Assembly: GCA_014238285.1 (NCBI GenBank)
Contig: JABABK010000010.1
Location: forward strand, 1 to 44,060
DNA from: Hellea sp.
GTDB lineage: Bacteria; Pseudomonadota; Alphaproteobacteria; Caulobacterales; Maricaulaceae
Direction of reading: 5' to 3'
Length of the DNA: 44,060 nucleotides
Made by a program: the position numbers and the translations under genes. Shown piece after piece: positions 8,904 to 18,753 of this stretch. The first letter of the stretch is position 1; the number at the start of each line of letters is the position of its first letter. Under the pieces are notes generated by a model. That model did not search any database. It saw only the letters and a program-made list of their open reading frames with translations, and was not told the DNA's origin.

Positions 8904-8917
8904 TTGACGGACGTCAA
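8904..8917. promoter_or_regulatory. Inverted repeat TTGACG-ga-CGTCAA, probable TetR operator
   Basis: A perfect 6-2-6 inverted repeat lies in the divergent space between the tetR-type gene (start 8859) and the peptidase gene. TetR regulators commonly bind such repeats to control themselves and the divergent gene. The TTGACG half could also act as a -35 element, so occupancy would block transcription. Confidence 0.5.
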
Positions 8918-9011
8918 TTGAGTAATGCATTTAAAACCACTAAGCGTGCCAATAACCTTGCAATATTCATGCAATAACGACATCGTATTACAAAATTTTA
9001 TGGCGGCTCAT

Positions 9012-10175
9012 ATGACCTCAATGATAACAAATCCTGCAATGTTTATAACGCCGACTGAGCGTGCTGACCGTTTGGCCCGTTTGCGCGGCAATATGGAACA
9101 ACTTGAACTAGGCGCCGTCATCCTAACACCCGGGTCAAATATGCGCTATATAACGGGCTTAACGTGGGGCCAAACAGAGCGTTTAGTTTGCGCCGTTATT
9201 ACGGCAAAAGAAATGGTTTTCGTCTGTCCAAAATTTGAAGATACGGCCCTGTTCGCGGGGGTTTCCGTCCCCGTTGATGACTATGTATTTTGGGAAGAAC
9301 ATGAAACCCCATCGGCAGCACTGGCCGCATGGTTAGGCAAAGATATTGGTAACGCCGCGCTCGATATTAATTGCAGTTTTGGCCATGCCGTCGCCATGCA
9401 AGACGCCATGCCTGACCTAAGGTTTGTTTCCAGCGATGAATGTCTTGCGCCGCTAAGAGCCCGTAAATCTCCGGCTGAACTAGCTTTAATCACCGCGGCC
9501 ATGCAAATCACACTTGATGTTCACGCACAGATTTTTGACTGGATAAAACCCGGTATGAAATCAAGTGAAGTCAAAGCCGAAATTGACCGTCTCCACCGCG
9601 CAGCAGGTTCGGACAATGGCAGTTCATTTTGCGCGGTACAATTTGGCGAAGCAACTTCGCACCCTCACGGCGTACCCGGCGACCCAGCTCTAAAACCCGG
9701 GGAACTTATCCTGATTGATACGGGCTGCCGGCTCGACGGCTACAATTCTGACATCACGCGTAGCTACGCTATCGACAAAGTAGACTCAGAAATTGAAAGA
9801 CTTTGGAACGTAGAAAAAGAGGCCCAAGCTGCTGCCTTTAATCTCGCTCGCCCCGGCCTGCCCTGCGGGTCAGTGGATGGAAAAGCCAGAGAAATTTTGA
9901 GCAAGTACAATTTGGGTCCCGATTATACCTTGCCCGGTCTACCCCATAGAACAGGTCACGGCATCGGCCTTGATATTCATGAAGGGCCTTATCTGGTGCG
10001 CGGCGATGATACGCCCCTTGCGCCAGGCATGTGTTTCTCCAATGAGCCCATGATCGTTATTCCGGGGAAGTTTGGTATCAGGCTCGAAGATCACTTCTAC
10101 GTTACGGAGACTGGTGCAGCTTGGTTTACCGAACCTCAAAACAGTCTTTACGATCCATTCGGGCATGCTGCTTAA
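9012..10175 (+). CDS. M24 family metallopeptidase (Xaa-Pro dipeptidase/aminopeptidase type)
   Basis: About 387 residues from the chosen ATG. The N-terminal creatinase-like domain includes RADRLARLRGNME and NMRYITGLTWGQTER. The C-terminal pita-bread domain carries all five metal ligands: two Asp in LIDTGCRLDGYNSDITRSY, His in HRTGHGIGLDIHEGP, Glu in FSNEPMIV and Glu in GIRLEDHFYVT. The family removes or splits N-terminal residues before proline, and some members act on creatine-like or nitrile substrates. In-frame ATGs exist at 8925, 9000, 9012 and 9021, none with a strong ribosome site. I take 9012 (weak GGCGG upstream), because 8925 lies only seven bases from the putative operator. It is probably cytoplasmic. 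The small membrane protein gene follows after five bases. Confidence 0.85.
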   Translation: MTSMITNPAMFITPTERADRLARLRGNMEQLELGAVILTPGSNMRYITGLTWGQTERLVCAVITAKEMVFVCPKFEDTALFAGVSVPVDDYVFWEEHETPSAALAAWLGKDIGNAALDINCSFGHAVAMQDAMPDLRFVSSDECLAPLRARKSPAELALITAAMQITLDVHAQIFDWIKPGMKSSEVKAEIDRLHRAAGSDNGSSFCAVQFGEATSHPHGVPGDPALKPGELILIDTGCRLDGYNSDITRSYAIDKVDSEIERLWNVEKEAQAAAFNLARPGLPCGSVDGKAREILSKYNLGPDYTLPGLPHRTGHGIGLDIHEGPYLVRGDDTPLAPGMCFSNEPMIVIPGKFGIRLEDHFYVTETGAAWFTEPQNSLYDPFGHAA

Positions 10176-10180
10176 TATTC

Positions 10181-10582
10181 ATGCTTCGCAGAAAACTCAT
10201 GTTTGTTACGGATGTCGGAATGTTAGTCTATTGGGTCGTCACAATTTTGATGGCGCTCAACATTCTCGCCATACCCAGTGAGTGGTTGTTCAATGACTAT
10301 GACAACCCACAAGTAATCGCTTGGAACTGGTCTTTCTTCCCTATTGATATAGCCTTGTCTCTGACAGGCCTCCATGCCTTGAGACTTGAAGACAAAGGCA
10401 ATTCCGCCTGGAAATACTGGGCCCTTGTTTCACTGACGTTGACAGTTTGCGCCGGCCTTATGGCGATAAGCTATTGGGCTATTATAAAAGATTTTGATAT
10501 TGCATGGTGGGCTCCCAATCTATTTCTAATGATTTGGCCCATCCCTTATATTTTTCAAATCACTAAATTGAATAACTCTTGA
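10181..10582 (+). CDS. Small four-helix membrane protein, YvaD/DUF5360-like
   Basis: A 133-residue protein with four hydrophobic segments: LVYWVVTILMALNIL, FFPIDIALSLTGLHAL, YWALVSLTLTVCAGLMAISYWAI and WWAPNLFLMIWPIPYIF. The opening FVTDVGMLVYW resembles, from memory, the DUF5360 (YvaD) family of unknown function. The ORF can be extended upstream into the peptidase gene; the ATG at 10181, five bases past the peptidase stop, gives a sensible membrane protein (another ATG is at 10199). It is probably co-transcribed with the peptidase gene. No catalytic residues are evident. Confidence 0.7.
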   Translation: MLRRKLMFVTDVGMLVYWVVTILMALNILAIPSEWLFNDYDNPQVIAWNWSFFPIDIALSLTGLHALRLEDKGNSAWKYWALVSLTLTVCAGLMAISYWAIIKDFDIAWWAPNLFLMIWPIPYIFQITKLNNS

Positions 10583-10585
10583 TCC

Positions 10586-10616
10586 AATAAAAACGCAACC
10601 TCAAAGGGCTGCGTTT
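10586..10616 (-). terminator. Rho-independent terminator of katG
   Basis: Arms AAACGCA (10591-10597) and TGCGTTT (10610-10616) form a stem with an additional inner CCT/AGG pairing. On the minus strand the hairpin is followed by TTTTTATT, so it terminates katG, whose stop lies 22 bases away. It may also stop the convergent membrane-protein transcript, though the T run on that side is short. Confidence 0.7.
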
Positions 10617-10637
10617 CAATTCATTATATGCCTAGAT

Positions 10638-12836
<2,199 letters not shown>

Positions 12837-12941
12837 TTATTTCTCCTCTTTATTCTTATTTTCGGATGTTTCGCGACTCAAAACAGAGTCCTTGCCCTCT
12901 TAAAGCTTAATTTTCATGATTTGCATAATTGATTGTTTATA

Positions 12942-12956
12942 TGATTATGATAATCA
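12942..12956. promoter_or_regulatory. 7-1-7 palindrome TGATTAT-G-ATAATCA upstream of katG (Fur/PerR-type box)
   Basis: A perfect inverted repeat of seven bases around one central base, the geometry of Fur-superfamily boxes (Fur TGATAATnATTATCA, PerR TTATAATnATTATAA). TTATGATAA within it recurs at 12961-12969, sixteen bases further on, so two sites may be occupied on the same DNA. It lies 106 bases upstream of the katG ATG. The regulator is not in this window. Confidence 0.5.
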
Positions 12957-12992
12957 AAACTTATGATAAATTTACAATGAATTGAACTAACC

Positions 12993-13463
12993 TCAAATGC
13001 TCTCTACGGCCTTATTCCAAGCCGTGACTAACTTTTTACTTTCTGCTTTTGCACTCCTACGAATGACATAGGCCATAGGCAAGAACTTCATTTTTACCTG
13101 CTGTAGATCGCGCCATGTTTTAATAAGTATTGAAGCATCGCCAACGTCTTCAATTTTCCAATCTTCTATCATTGTAAAAAAGACAGCATCTTCAATGCGG
13201 AATTTCGTAAAAGGCGGCTTTAGCCTATTCGCAACCGTAACTTTAACGACTATCTTATTATCATTGGATTCCGCCTCAACTGTCTCCAACATAGATATAC
13301 TGGATTTCCCCCGGCAATAAATTGCTCGATCCGGTATCAGCACGCCCCCTGCGATAGGCGAGGGATAATAATCCAATATTCGATCCGGAGTCATAATAAA
13401 CTTACGAATGATCTTGGCACTCGCTTTTAGTTGCATAGTTTCTTGGTGAATTAAATGCGTCAT
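12993..13463 (-). CDS. SRPBCC-superfamily (START-like) protein
   Basis: A 156-residue protein. The N-terminal strand-helix MQLKASAKIIRKFIMTPDRILDYYPSP, the alternating central strands and the long C-terminal helix (RRSAKAESKKLVTAWNKAVESI) have the layout of the SRPBCC/polyketide-cyclase fold, a helix-grip pocket for lipids, polyketides or other hydrophobic ligands. No catalytic residue can be named. GGAGA lies seven bases before the ATG. It is divergent from the SDR gene (87-base gap) and may share its promoter region. The assignment rests on fold pattern, not on a diagnostic motif. Confidence 0.6.
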   Translation of the reverse strand: MTHLIHQETMQLKASAKIIRKFIMTPDRILDYYPSPIAGGVLIPDRAIYCRGKSSISMLETVEAESNDNKIVVKVTVANRLKPPFTKFRIEDAVFFTMIEDWKIEDVGDASILIKTWRDLQQVKMKFLPMAYVIRRSAKAESKKLVTAWNKAVESI

Positions 13464-13550
13464 GCGTCAGTCTCCAAGATTTAGTATTTAGACTAGTAGA
13501 TGAGTTGCGTCTGCTCTCCAAATTAAATACAAATTATCGGGGAGATAGAA

Positions 13551-14519
13551 ATGGGACTTAAAAAGCTTAGAACGGCACCCCGCATTGATTTGACTGGCAA
13601 ACATGTAGTGGTCACAGGCGCAAGCCCAAACTCCTTGGGGTATTTCACAGCGCAAACATTGGCTAACTGGGGCGCAAAAATCATCATCACCACGCGTCAA
13701 AACACCCATTTATCTATACAAGAATTAAAAACCGATGCCTCCAATGAGCCTGCTGCTATTGCGCTTGACGGACATAATCTCGATTTAAGCGATGCCCATT
13801 CCGTCAATAAGTTCACTGATTGGTATCTGAACAACTATGGAGAAAGACTAGATATTCTAGTCAATAATGCCGGGATACATCTGGATTTAATGTCAAAATG
13901 GAAACGACCAAATTTAACTCCAGATGGAAATGAAATTCACTGGCGAACCAATTACTTAGGCACGGTTCATCTCACTCACAATCTACTTCCTTTATTGCGC
14001 TCTACAGGCAAGAAGCACGGTGAGGCCAGAATTGTAAATGTCTGCTCTCAGCTCCATAGCAAAGGGCAAAACACTGACTTTTTCAATTCCGATATCGCTT
14101 ATAATTCCTGGAGAGCTTACGGTACTTCTAAGCTCGCACTCATACATTTTAGCAATGAACTACAAGAAAAATCTTTCAAGAGCGACAACCTTAAAGTCTA
14201 TAGTTTGCACCCGGGTGGTATGAGCGGTGTACGGACAAATATCGCCGATAAAGGTCTAGCAGGTCATTCAGTTATTAGCGCATTGAAAAACTTGAGTCGG
14301 CCACTGGAACGACTATTTATGGCAACAATCGAGCAAGGCGCACAAACACAAATATTTTGTGCAACATCTCAGCAGGCAAAAGGCGGTTACTACTATCAAA
14401 ACTGCCAAATAAAAAACGCATCGCCACAAACATTAGATATCAATGCTTCAAATCTCTTGTGGCACACAACTGTTAACTGGGTTGATAACTTACCAGACGT
14501 AAGTAATTTGAATTATTGA
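13551..14519 (+). CDS. Short-chain dehydrogenase/reductase (SDR), retinol-dehydrogenase-like
   Basis: A 322-residue NAD(P)-dependent oxidoreductase. The nucleotide site is VVVTGASPNSLG (19-30), followed by NNAG (105-108), the catalytic serine region VNVCSQ (about 166) and the Tyr190-x3-Lys194 motif (YGTSK). The spacing and the late SLHPGGMSGVRTNI resemble retinol dehydrogenase/WWOX-type SDRs acting on alcohols or carbonyls of hydrophobic compounds. The glycine pattern lacks the usual middle glycine (TGASPNSLG instead of TGxxxGxG). GGGGAGA precedes the ATG. The substrate is unknown. The neighbouring SRPBCC protein could be a partner. Confidence 0.85.
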   Translation: MGLKKLRTAPRIDLTGKHVVVTGASPNSLGYFTAQTLANWGAKIIITTRQNTHLSIQELKTDASNEPAAIALDGHNLDLSDAHSVNKFTDWYLNNYGERLDILVNNAGIHLDLMSKWKRPNLTPDGNEIHWRTNYLGTVHLTHNLLPLLRSTGKKHGEARIVNVCSQLHSKGQNTDFFNSDIAYNSWRAYGTSKLALIHFSNELQEKSFKSDNLKVYSLHPGGMSGVRTNIADKGLAGHSVISALKNLSRPLERLFMATIEQGAQTQIFCATSQQAKGGYYYQNCQIKNASPQTLDINASNLLWHTTVNWVDNLPDVSNLNY

Positions 14520-14526
14520 TCGTTTT

Positions 14527-14551
14527 ATAATCTATGATAACCATAGATTAT
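14527..14551. promoter_or_regulatory. Perfect 10-5-10 palindrome overlapping the oxyR start codon
   Basis: Arms ATAATCTATG (14527-14536) and CATAGATTAT (14542-14551) are exact reverse complements around ATAAC. The oxyR ATG begins at 14550, inside the right arm. There is no ribosome site between the palindrome and the start. As DNA it is a fitting LysR-type autoregulatory site. As RNA the hairpin would cover the initiation codon. It also follows the SDR stop by seven bases, but no T run supports a terminator. Confidence 0.6.
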
Positions 14552-15455
14552 GAATATTCGAGACCTTACATATATCCGCGCCGTGTCCAGATTGAAACAC
14601 TTCGGCAAAGCCGCTGAAAGCTGCCATGTCAGCCAACCAGCCTTATCCAGCCAAATTAAAAAACTAGAAAACGAACTTGGCGTGACACTATTTGAGCGAG
14701 ACAACCGCTCTGTTCAAATGACAGACGTCGGCACTGAAATCGTCAGACTTGCCGAAGATGCTTTATCCGTAATTGACAATATCCGTAGCACGGCCAAAGC
14801 GGCGCGTGACCCTTTATCTGGCCGTTTTCGCTTAGGGTTCATCCCAACGATTGCGCCCTACTTAATACCCCATTTCGTCGGGCAAAGTCATGAAGCCCTG
14901 CCTCAGCTTGACCTACAATTTCAAGAAGACATTACGGATCGCCTCAATCAAGCTTTACTAGCCGGTGAAATCGATGCCGCCATCCTCGCCACACCACCAG
15001 AAGATTCCAAACTGGATGTGATCCGGCTTTATGATGAACCTTTTTGGGTAATCTTCCCATCTCGCCATGCTCTGCATTTAATCAATGACATCCGCACCCA
15101 GGATTTACCAATCGATGAGCTTTTGCTTCTCACCGAAGGTCACTGTTTCCGGGATCAAGCTCTTGATGTTTGTCAGTTAGACACGGCGCCTAACGCCCGA
15201 ACCATTCAAGCCACGAGTTTGGCGACCCTCGTCAATATGGTCGCGGCAGGCCAAGGTGTTACCCTTGTCCCAGATCTAGCCCTTAGCGGATGGGCGACCA
15301 CGCCCGGCGTCGAAACCGAAAAACTCAAAGATCCAAGCGCCTATCGCCGTATTTATCTGACCTATCGCAAGAGCTTTCCGCGTCAGGAACTTCTTCAGAA
15401 GATCGCCGACGTCATATGCGAAAACGTTCCAAATAGCGTTCGCCGACTGACTTAA
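14550..15455 (+). CDS. oxyR: Hydrogen-peroxide sensor and LysR-type regulator OxyR
   Basis: A 301-residue LysR-family protein. The N-terminal winged HTH is MNIRDLTYIRAVSRLKHFGKAAESCHVSQPALSSQIKKLE, followed by the linker helix and the substrate-like domain. The peroxide-sensing pair is present as GHCFRDQALDVC, with Cys199 and Cys208 at the same residue numbers as in E. coli OxyR, so a peroxide-induced disulfide switch is expected. Known OxyR targets include katG, found 1.7 kb away. No Shine-Dalgarno site is visible, and the start codon lies in a 25-base palindrome, suggesting autoregulation. It is a cytoplasmic DNA-binding tetramer in known members. Confidence 0.93.
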   Translation: MNIRDLTYIRAVSRLKHFGKAAESCHVSQPALSSQIKKLENELGVTLFERDNRSVQMTDVGTEIVRLAEDALSVIDNIRSTAKAARDPLSGRFRLGFIPTIAPYLIPHFVGQSHEALPQLDLQFQEDITDRLNQALLAGEIDAAILATPPEDSKLDVIRLYDEPFWVIFPSRHALHLINDIRTQDLPIDELLLLTEGHCFRDQALDVCQLDTAPNARTIQATSLATLVNMVAAGQGVTLVPDLALSGWATTPGVETEKLKDPSAYRRIYLTYRKSFPRQELLQKIADVICENVPNSVRRLT

Positions 15456-15509
15456 ACATAATGGTCATTTAACCTCACCAATTTATTTTTGGTATGCTAG
15501 GAAATATCC

Positions 15510-16520
15510 ATGTCGAACAAACGAACAAATTTAAACGGACGCGACTTCATTGTCGTTGGCGGCGCTGGGTATATTGGCAGTCATGTCTGTAAGGTTATTT
15601 CTGAGCATGGCGGACGTCCGATAACGTTTGACAATTTATCAACGGGACATGCCCATGCCGTAAAATGGGGGCCCTTTGAAAACGTCGATGTTAGACATGG
15701 GGCTAACCTTGATGCGGCTTTTGCTAAATACCCAGAGGCTAAAATCGTTATTCATCTCGCCAGCTCAATAGAGGTCGGGATAGGTGAAAAACATCCGGCA
15801 GAATTTTATGACAACAACGTCACAGGCGCATTGGCGCTTTTAAACGCCATGCGGCGCGCTGAAGCGACCCATGTAGTATTCTCTTCGACCTGCGCAACTT
15901 ATGGCGAAACCGAAAACATGCCGCTCCTGGAAACCGAGCCGCAAAACCCTGTCAGCACATATGGCAAAACTAAACTCGCCATAGAGCATATGATCCAGAG
16001 CTTTCACACGGCCTATGGCCTGAACTATGTGACCCTACGATATTTCAATGCTTGCGGGGCGGACGCCAGCGGCGATATCGGCGAAGAACATGATCCCGAA
16101 ACCCACCTAATTCCCCTCGCCATTACCAGCGCGCTCGGGCAGCGCGGTAAAATGAAAATATTTGGGACAAATTATGACACGCCTGACGGAACCTGCATAC
16201 GCGATTATATTCATGTAAGCGATATTGCTCTCGCCCATATTGATACCATCGCAGCTTTTGATCGCGGTCTTGATACCGCTGAGGTCAATATCGGAACCGG
16301 CATAGGTGTTAGCAATCTTGAAATCCTCAAAACCATAGAGAAAATATCCGGACGCCCACTGCCCTACATCTCTGCGCCGAGACGCGCGGGAGACCTCTCA
16401 AAACTGTATGCAGACCCCAGAAAAGCCAAGATCACTATAGGCTTTAGCCCCAAACATTCTGATTTAAGAAATATCATTCAAACGGCTTGGAATTTCCACA
16501 GTAAAGCCCCACGAAACTAG
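15510..16520 (+). CDS. galE: UDP-glucose 4-epimerase GalE
   Basis: A 336-residue extended SDR enzyme of typical GalE length. NAD binding motif GGAGYIGSH (17-25), DNLSTGH (41-47), catalytic SSTCATYG (125-132) and Tyr151-x3-Lys155 in STYGKTK are all present. So are the sugar-site sequences YFNACGAD and CIRDYIHVSDIA. It interconverts UDP-glucose and UDP-galactose, supplying galactose for envelope polysaccharides or lipopolysaccharide. The ATG is preceded by AGGAAA. No galactose catabolic genes are adjacent, so an envelope role is more likely, and related UDP-sugars could also be substrates. Confidence 0.92.
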   Translation: MSNKRTNLNGRDFIVVGGAGYIGSHVCKVISEHGGRPITFDNLSTGHAHAVKWGPFENVDVRHGANLDAAFAKYPEAKIVIHLASSIEVGIGEKHPAEFYDNNVTGALALLNAMRRAEATHVVFSSTCATYGETENMPLLETEPQNPVSTYGKTKLAIEHMIQSFHTAYGLNYVTLRYFNACGADASGDIGEEHDPETHLIPLAITSALGQRGKMKIFGTNYDTPDGTCIRDYIHVSDIALAHIDTIAAFDRGLDTAEVNIGTGIGVSNLEILKTIEKISGRPLPYISAPRRAGDLSKLYADPRKAKITIGFSPKHSDLRNIIQTAWNFHSKAPRN

Positions 16521-16560
16521 CTGGTAATATCAAACGATATCGAACCAACACTCGCCTTAA

Positions 16561-16579
16561 TTAACCATTCCTAAACCAT
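16561..16579. promoter_or_regulatory. TTAACCAT / TAAACCAT direct repeat (CtrA-like site) upstream of tolC-like gene
   Basis: TTAACCAT (16561-16568) and TAAACCAT (16572-16579) are spaced 11 bases start to start, one helical turn, and TTAA also precedes them. TTAACCAT is a known CtrA recognition word in Caulobacter relatives. The repeat is 48 bases before the ATG. Control of this envelope gene by the cell-cycle regulator is inference. Confidence 0.4.
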
Positions 16580-16626
16580 AAAGTTGCATCACACAGGCTC
16601 AGTTAATTGTGGGATTTTAGGAAGCA

Positions 16627-18039
16627 ATGCCAAATCATCGGGCAGATAATTCAGACAGTCACAGGTCTCATAAACGTCTAATAGGGTTTGCTATTTTCGC
16701 CGCTGTAATTGGGGCTGCAACACCAGCATCAAGTCAATCTTCATTTGATTTATATAATACCAATCCGGTAGAATCGACGTCCAGTAAGAGTAGTGCACCT
16801 ACGGGACATATGCCTAAAAGTGTCAGCCTGAATGATATTATTATCAGCGCCTATGATCATCATCCTCAATTAAAGTCCATGCGCGCTGAGCTCATGGGAA
16901 CACGGGAGATCTTAAACGAGGCCCGTGCATCTTACTTGCCGCAGCTGGCTTTAACTGGCAGCGCCAATATTTCTGATCGCAATGCCGTCCTTCAAGACGG
17001 TTCAACATTTGACCAATATACCGAGCCTAAGACACTGGCTCTTCGCCTGAATCAAACACTTTATACAGGCGGGCGCCGTAAACTGTTACAACAAGGCGCA
17101 GCTTTATCCGTAAAGGCCAGTGAAGCGAGATATGAAGCCTTATCCACAAGCCTCGCTGCCGAAATCATTCAGGATTACATGTCATTGCTATCAGCCACTG
17201 AGCAATATGAAATTCTCGAACGAAGTGTGATCAATTTAATCGAACTTGAAAAAGGCGTTACAGCGCGCAAAGCCGTGGGGGACGCAACGCGAACAGACCT
17301 GGCTCAAGCGGTTAGTCGTCTGGCTTCTGCTCGAGCTCAACGTATCGGCGCTCAAGCGGAGCTGCAACTCGCTCGAGATCGGTTACTATCCAAAACCAGC
17401 TTCCGTGTTGAAAATCCAGTTTTACCTGAACAAGCGACACTTCCCCTTAGGGAGAGTATGACCGATGTCATAGATTTAGCTCGGCGCCGAAATCCGGCTA
17501 TCATTTCGAGCCGCCTTGATGAAAAATCCGCGCTTATATCTGTACAAAGTGAACGGCGAAAATATTTACCCACGATCACGCTCACCGCGGCGGCTAGCAC
17601 CGTCAGAGACAGCAGCCCGACGATTGCAAAAGACGAAGACCTATCCGTTGGTATTAATTTCACCATGCCGCTCTTCTCAGGCGGCAGCGGTAGCGCGCAA
17701 ACACGGAGAGCTTTAGCATCCTATAATGCCGCTCGTTTTGGAACCGAAAACGTCATCCGTGAGAGTGACTTACGGGTCAATCAGTTATGGTCACGTCTAC
17801 AGAGCGGCAACGCCGTTCTTGAAGCGCAACGCGCTAATGTCGCCGCAAATGCCGAAGCCTTAGAAGGTATAACACGTGGAGAAGAAGTCGGCCTTTCAAC
17901 AACGACGGATATACTCGACGCGGAAGAGAACAAACTTCAGGCTGAACTGGCCTTACACCGGGCACAATATCAACAATATGCAGCTCTACTTTTATTACGC
18001 CTTTATACGGGGGAACTAGATGTATATGATTTTGATTAG
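16627..18039 (+). CDS. TolC-family outer-membrane efflux/secretion protein
   Basis: A 470-residue protein with an N-terminal signal region (about residues 20-37, IGFAIFAAVIGAATPASSQ). Two repeated halves of long coiled-coil helices follow, as in the OEP family. Recognisable segments include AYDHHPQLKSMRAEL, EARASYLPQLALTGSANI, LNQTLYTGGRR, then in the second half RRKYLPTITLTAAAS and NFTMPLFSGGSGSAQTRRA, and a C-terminal LDAEENKLQAELALHRAQYQ. TolC proteins form trimeric outer-membrane channels for type I secretion or multidrug efflux. No membrane-fusion or ABC/RND partner is in the window, so the cognate pump is elsewhere. AGGA precedes the ATG. The lipoprotein gene follows at once and is probably co-transcribed. 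Confidence 0.88.
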   Translation: MPNHRADNSDSHRSHKRLIGFAIFAAVIGAATPASSQSSFDLYNTNPVESTSSKSSAPTGHMPKSVSLNDIIISAYDHHPQLKSMRAELMGTREILNEARASYLPQLALTGSANISDRNAVLQDGSTFDQYTEPKTLALRLNQTLYTGGRRKLLQQGAALSVKASEARYEALSTSLAAEIIQDYMSLLSATEQYEILERSVINLIELEKGVTARKAVGDATRTDLAQAVSRLASARAQRIGAQAELQLARDRLLSKTSFRVENPVLPEQATLPLRESMTDVIDLARRRNPAIISSRLDEKSALISVQSERRKYLPTITLTAAASTVRDSSPTIAKDEDLSVGINFTMPLFSGGSGSAQTRRALASYNAARFGTENVIRESDLRVNQLWSRLQSGNAVLEAQRANVAANAEALEGITRGEEVGLSTTTDILDAEENKLQAELALHRAQYQQYAALLLLRLYTGELDVYDFD

Positions 18040-18053
18040 GTATGGGATCGAAT

Positions 18054-18731
18054 ATGCGAAAATTTAGCAAATTTGCAATGAGCGCAGTGATTGTGTGTGG
18101 CCTGACTCTTAGTGGATGTCAGACCGGAAAATCGCCAACTTCGCTTCTCACCGCTATCACACCTTTTGACGAAATTATAAAATTGCTCAAAGGTCCATCA
18201 AGTGAGGAACTTGCCGCAAAAACTCGAAAGGCGGAATTGCGCAAGCTCCCTATCCTAGACCCTAAAAGATGGGATGACCAAGTCGCGTTGTGGCAAGATG
18301 TTGCAAAAGCTTCTGAAGCACAGCCATTATCCGATCAGCGCGTGCGTATTAAAGCCAAAGGCAGTATTTTTGGGGGCCCGCGTCATAGTGAAACCAATTT
18401 CTTCATCCGCGCAGCAGGCGAAACCAAACGCTCAGGTTATGACGGCTTTGTTATTGTTCATATGGATTATTTCAGCACGATGCCGAAACTCATTTCGCTA
18501 ACACCGAGCATTTCATTTTCAAGTCGGCGTTGGATTGGAAATTACGAAGATTTTCGTGAAAACCTCAATGAACAAAATATGTTCTCCAGCAAGAAAAAAG
18601 CTGGAAAAAAGACAATGGACGGCGTAATTTTAATGCTCAATAAGGATGAATTTCGCAACCGCGATCGATTTAATGCAGAAGAAATTTACCTAAATTATCT
18701 AGCTTATGAGGATCAGTGGAATCTTGATTAA
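18054..18731 (+). CDS. Lipoprotein of unknown function linked to the tolC-like gene
   Basis: A 225-residue protein from the ATG at 18054. Its first 22 residues form a lipoprotein signal (MRKFSKFAM then SAVIVCGLTLSGC, lipobox L-S-G-C, Cys22), so the mature protein would be a membrane-anchored lipoprotein. An alternative ATG at 18042 adds four residues before a normal n-region; I prefer 18054. The mature part is polar, with a basic segment KKKAGKKT near residue 180 and a C-terminal aromatic-acidic end. I recognise no family. It starts 14 bases after the TolC-like gene, suggesting an accessory or assembly role for that channel, which is inference only. Confidence 0.75.
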   Translation: MRKFSKFAMSAVIVCGLTLSGCQTGKSPTSLLTAITPFDEIIKLLKGPSSEELAAKTRKAELRKLPILDPKRWDDQVALWQDVAKASEAQPLSDQRVRIKAKGSIFGGPRHSETNFFIRAAGETKRSGYDGFVIVHMDYFSTMPKLISLTPSISFSSRRWIGNYEDFRENLNEQNMFSSKKKAGKKTMDGVILMLNKDEFRNRDRFNAEEIYLNYLAYEDQWNLD

Positions 18732-18753
18732 AGCAAGATAAATCTACTGGCGG

